64,000 nucleotides of DNA from Welwitschia mirabilis. Taxonomy: Eukaryota; Gnetophyta; Gnetopsida; Welwitschiales. Positions 62,690-64,000 of the stretch are shown piece by piece. Both the position numbers and the translations under genes were made by a program. The stretch covers positions 153,229,427 through 153,293,426 of the forward strand of contig JBOZIK010000001.1 of assembly GCA_051453625.1 (NCBI GenBank), written 5' to 3'. Within the stretch, counting starts at the first letter, position 1. Each line of letters begins with the position of its first letter. Below the pieces are notes generated by a model that saw only the letters and a program-made list of their open reading frames with translations, was not told where the DNA came from and ran no database searches.

Positions 62690-63420
62690 TGACTTTTTTT
62701 AAGTCCTTAATGATTTAGCCTACGGTTCAGTTCTCTCTAAAGAAGGGTGTAGGCCAAGTTTAACTTACTTCCACTAAATCTTCCAATACTTTTCAAGCAT
62801 CTTCTAAGGTTTAGTTTAGGAGGTTGCCTCTATAAGAGAAATCTGCGAGTTGCTTGATATAACTATTTAATCCACTATAGAAATTGTCAATTAACTCTAC
62901 CTTAGACAAGGCATCTACAGGGTTTAAATGTAAATCCACAAAGAATCGCTCATAAGCAGAGGCACAGTCTTTTTTAGGGAGTTATTAAAAGTTTGTGACT
63001 TCTTTCTTACACTTCTGGATGGTGGTTTCACTCATGAATCTTTTGATGAAGGTTTTTTGAACTTGACTCCAAGATTTCAGGCTCTTATAAGAATCATTCT
63101 AAGCTAAAGTTTTACTTTAGCTCTCAAGATCATAAGAAAGATAACCATATAGGTTCTATCACTTATTCATTTTTTACCATTTCTAGACATAAGGATAAGT
63201 TGTTCAATTTCGGTGAGGTGTTGTAGAGGATCTTCATCAAGTTTTTCACTAAAGGTAGGATAAGAATTTAAGTTTCAAAGTTCTACATCATCACTAGGAG
63301 GTAAATCAAAAGGGTTTTGGATTTTATGTTTTTTGGTTGTAATAAGATCTTTCAAAGTAGCATGAGTATTAGGTTGAGAAGGAGTTAAAGTAAGGGTTCC
63401 AATGATTGGGGATGAATTTG
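62690..63420 (-). pseudogene. retrotransposon gag main domain, frameshifted
   Basis: Broken minus-strand frames show the plant retrotransposon gag pattern. FYSGLNSYIKQLADFSYRG near 62,880-62,820 corresponds to FYxGLxxxTRxxVDAAAGG, and a TLEDAxKVLEDL series follows near 62,815-62,780, corresponding to TPEEAxxLLExM. The N-terminal part lies toward 63,400. Several stops show it is not translated intact. Confidence 0.65.
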
Positions 63421-63905
63421 AAGAGATAATTTATTTTTATTTTTGGTTAGAGGTCGACATGGTATTAGACTTTGACTCTTCTATAGCATTAAAATCATAA
63501 ATTGTAGGAAATTGTAAATATTATGTACCTAGGCTATTTTAATTTATTTTAATTTCAAAATTTAGCAAACCTTCTTTGATATTTTCAGTAATGAACTATC
63601 ACTCTCTCTGATATTTTTCCTTTTTTCCAATCTTAATTATTCAGTTTAAGATCTAAGAAATTACCATTCTGTACATCGTCCAGACAATAAACTGGATGAT
63701 ACAAACATAGATAATCACAAAAAGAAGAAAAGCAGAAAATGGGATAGTCATCCAACTATGACATCTGGAGATGAAGGAACCGTTAGAGGTTAGCAAAAAG
63801 AAAGACCAAAACAAAAACTTATAGAAGGTATTCGTACACCACTACTCTAGTAAACATCTAGAATATTCACTAAAGTAATGATAACTCTCGAATTCCAAGT
63901 AGCCT

Positions 63906-63923
63906 TCCCTAGCAATAGCGCTA
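63906..63923 (-). promoter_or_regulatory. primer-binding site, tRNA-Asp type (decayed)
   Basis: Minus strand TAGCGCTATTGCTAGGGA matches TGGCGCCGTTGCCGGGGA, the Athila-type site complementary to the 3' end of tRNA-Asp, at 14 of 18 positions. The four mismatches are all G-to-A or C-to-T. It lies a few bases from the end of the 5' LTR, as required for priming minus-strand cDNA. Confidence 0.75.
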
Positions 63924-64000
63924 AAATATTATGGTGTGTATTTATGCAACATTTTATATCATGAGCTAAATCTTGTTAATTACAAATATTATGTACAAAC

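Larger units (their letters stand above)
58421..64000 (-). mobile_element. Athila-like Ty3/gypsy LTR retrotransposon, 5' end beyond window
   Basis: One LTR starts at 58,421 (tgttgcagtgcataattatg). The related start of the other LTR lies at about 63,930 and runs off the window: ~70 bp of 63,930-64,000 match 58,421-58,500 (…gctaaatc-tgttaat-acaaatattatg-acaaac). Between them, minus strand, are a tRNA-Asp-type primer site, gag with zinc knuckle, and an aspartic protease. RT, RNase H and integrase are not recognisable in the ~3 kb between protease and 3' LTR, and only ~5.5 kb separates the LTR starts, against about 10-12 kb for full Athila elements. The element is therefore a non-autonomous or deleted derivative. 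It is less decayed than the surrounding sequence and cuts block copy 2. Confidence 0.75.

Overview
This is nuclear DNA from a seed plant. It contains one spliced plant gene, roughly 72% A+T by eye, embedded in decayed transposable elements of plant families (Ty3/gypsy, Ty1/copia, L1-type LINE, tRNA-derived SINEs) and old endogenous caulimovirid sequence. Heavy repeat content and low CpG would suit a gymnosperm, but the species cannot be fixed from the sequence. Runs of N mark a scaffolded draft assembly.

Layout. 1-4.4 kb: anonymous AT-rich DNA with one SINE-like unit. 4.4-5.7 kb: a GC-richer island holding what looks like a broken mTERF-type gene. 5.9-8.3 kb: a decayed LINE on the minus strand. 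8.4-14.4 kb: tRNA-like SINE remnants and a tandemly duplicated 650-bp unit. 15.9-20.3 kb: the only convincing host gene, a GAUT1-type galacturonosyltransferase (pectin homogalacturonan synthesis) on the minus strand, with one exon region partly lost in a 100-N gap. 20.9-28 kb: decayed endogenous caulimovirid (pararetrovirus) pol copies on the minus strand. 26.85-36.96 kb and 48.06-58.42 kb: two direct copies of the same ~10-kb block, which begins inside the viral reverse transcriptase. 38.5-44.3 kb: a copia fragment, then a probable 4.6-kb gypsy LTR, then a decayed chromovirus-type integrase, all minus strand. 46-47.9 kb: a TA-rich low-complexity tract. 58.42 kb to beyond the window end: an Athila-like Ty3/gypsy element on the minus strand (gag, zinc knuckle, protease, tRNA-Asp-type primer site), inserted into the second copy of the duplicated block.

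Genes do not work together here. There is one active-looking cell-wall gene, and the rest is layered insertion history. The most informative points are: (1) the duplicated 10-kb block carries minus-strand viral protease/RT next to plus-strand coding-like sequence with a promoter and primer-site-like signal, in the same arrangement in both copies; (2) the Athila-like element splits the second copy at 58,420, which predicts what lies beyond the window; (3) a single long gypsy LTR has integrase on one side and a primer-binding site on the other; (4) several assembly gaps have duplicated flanks and are probably artificial.
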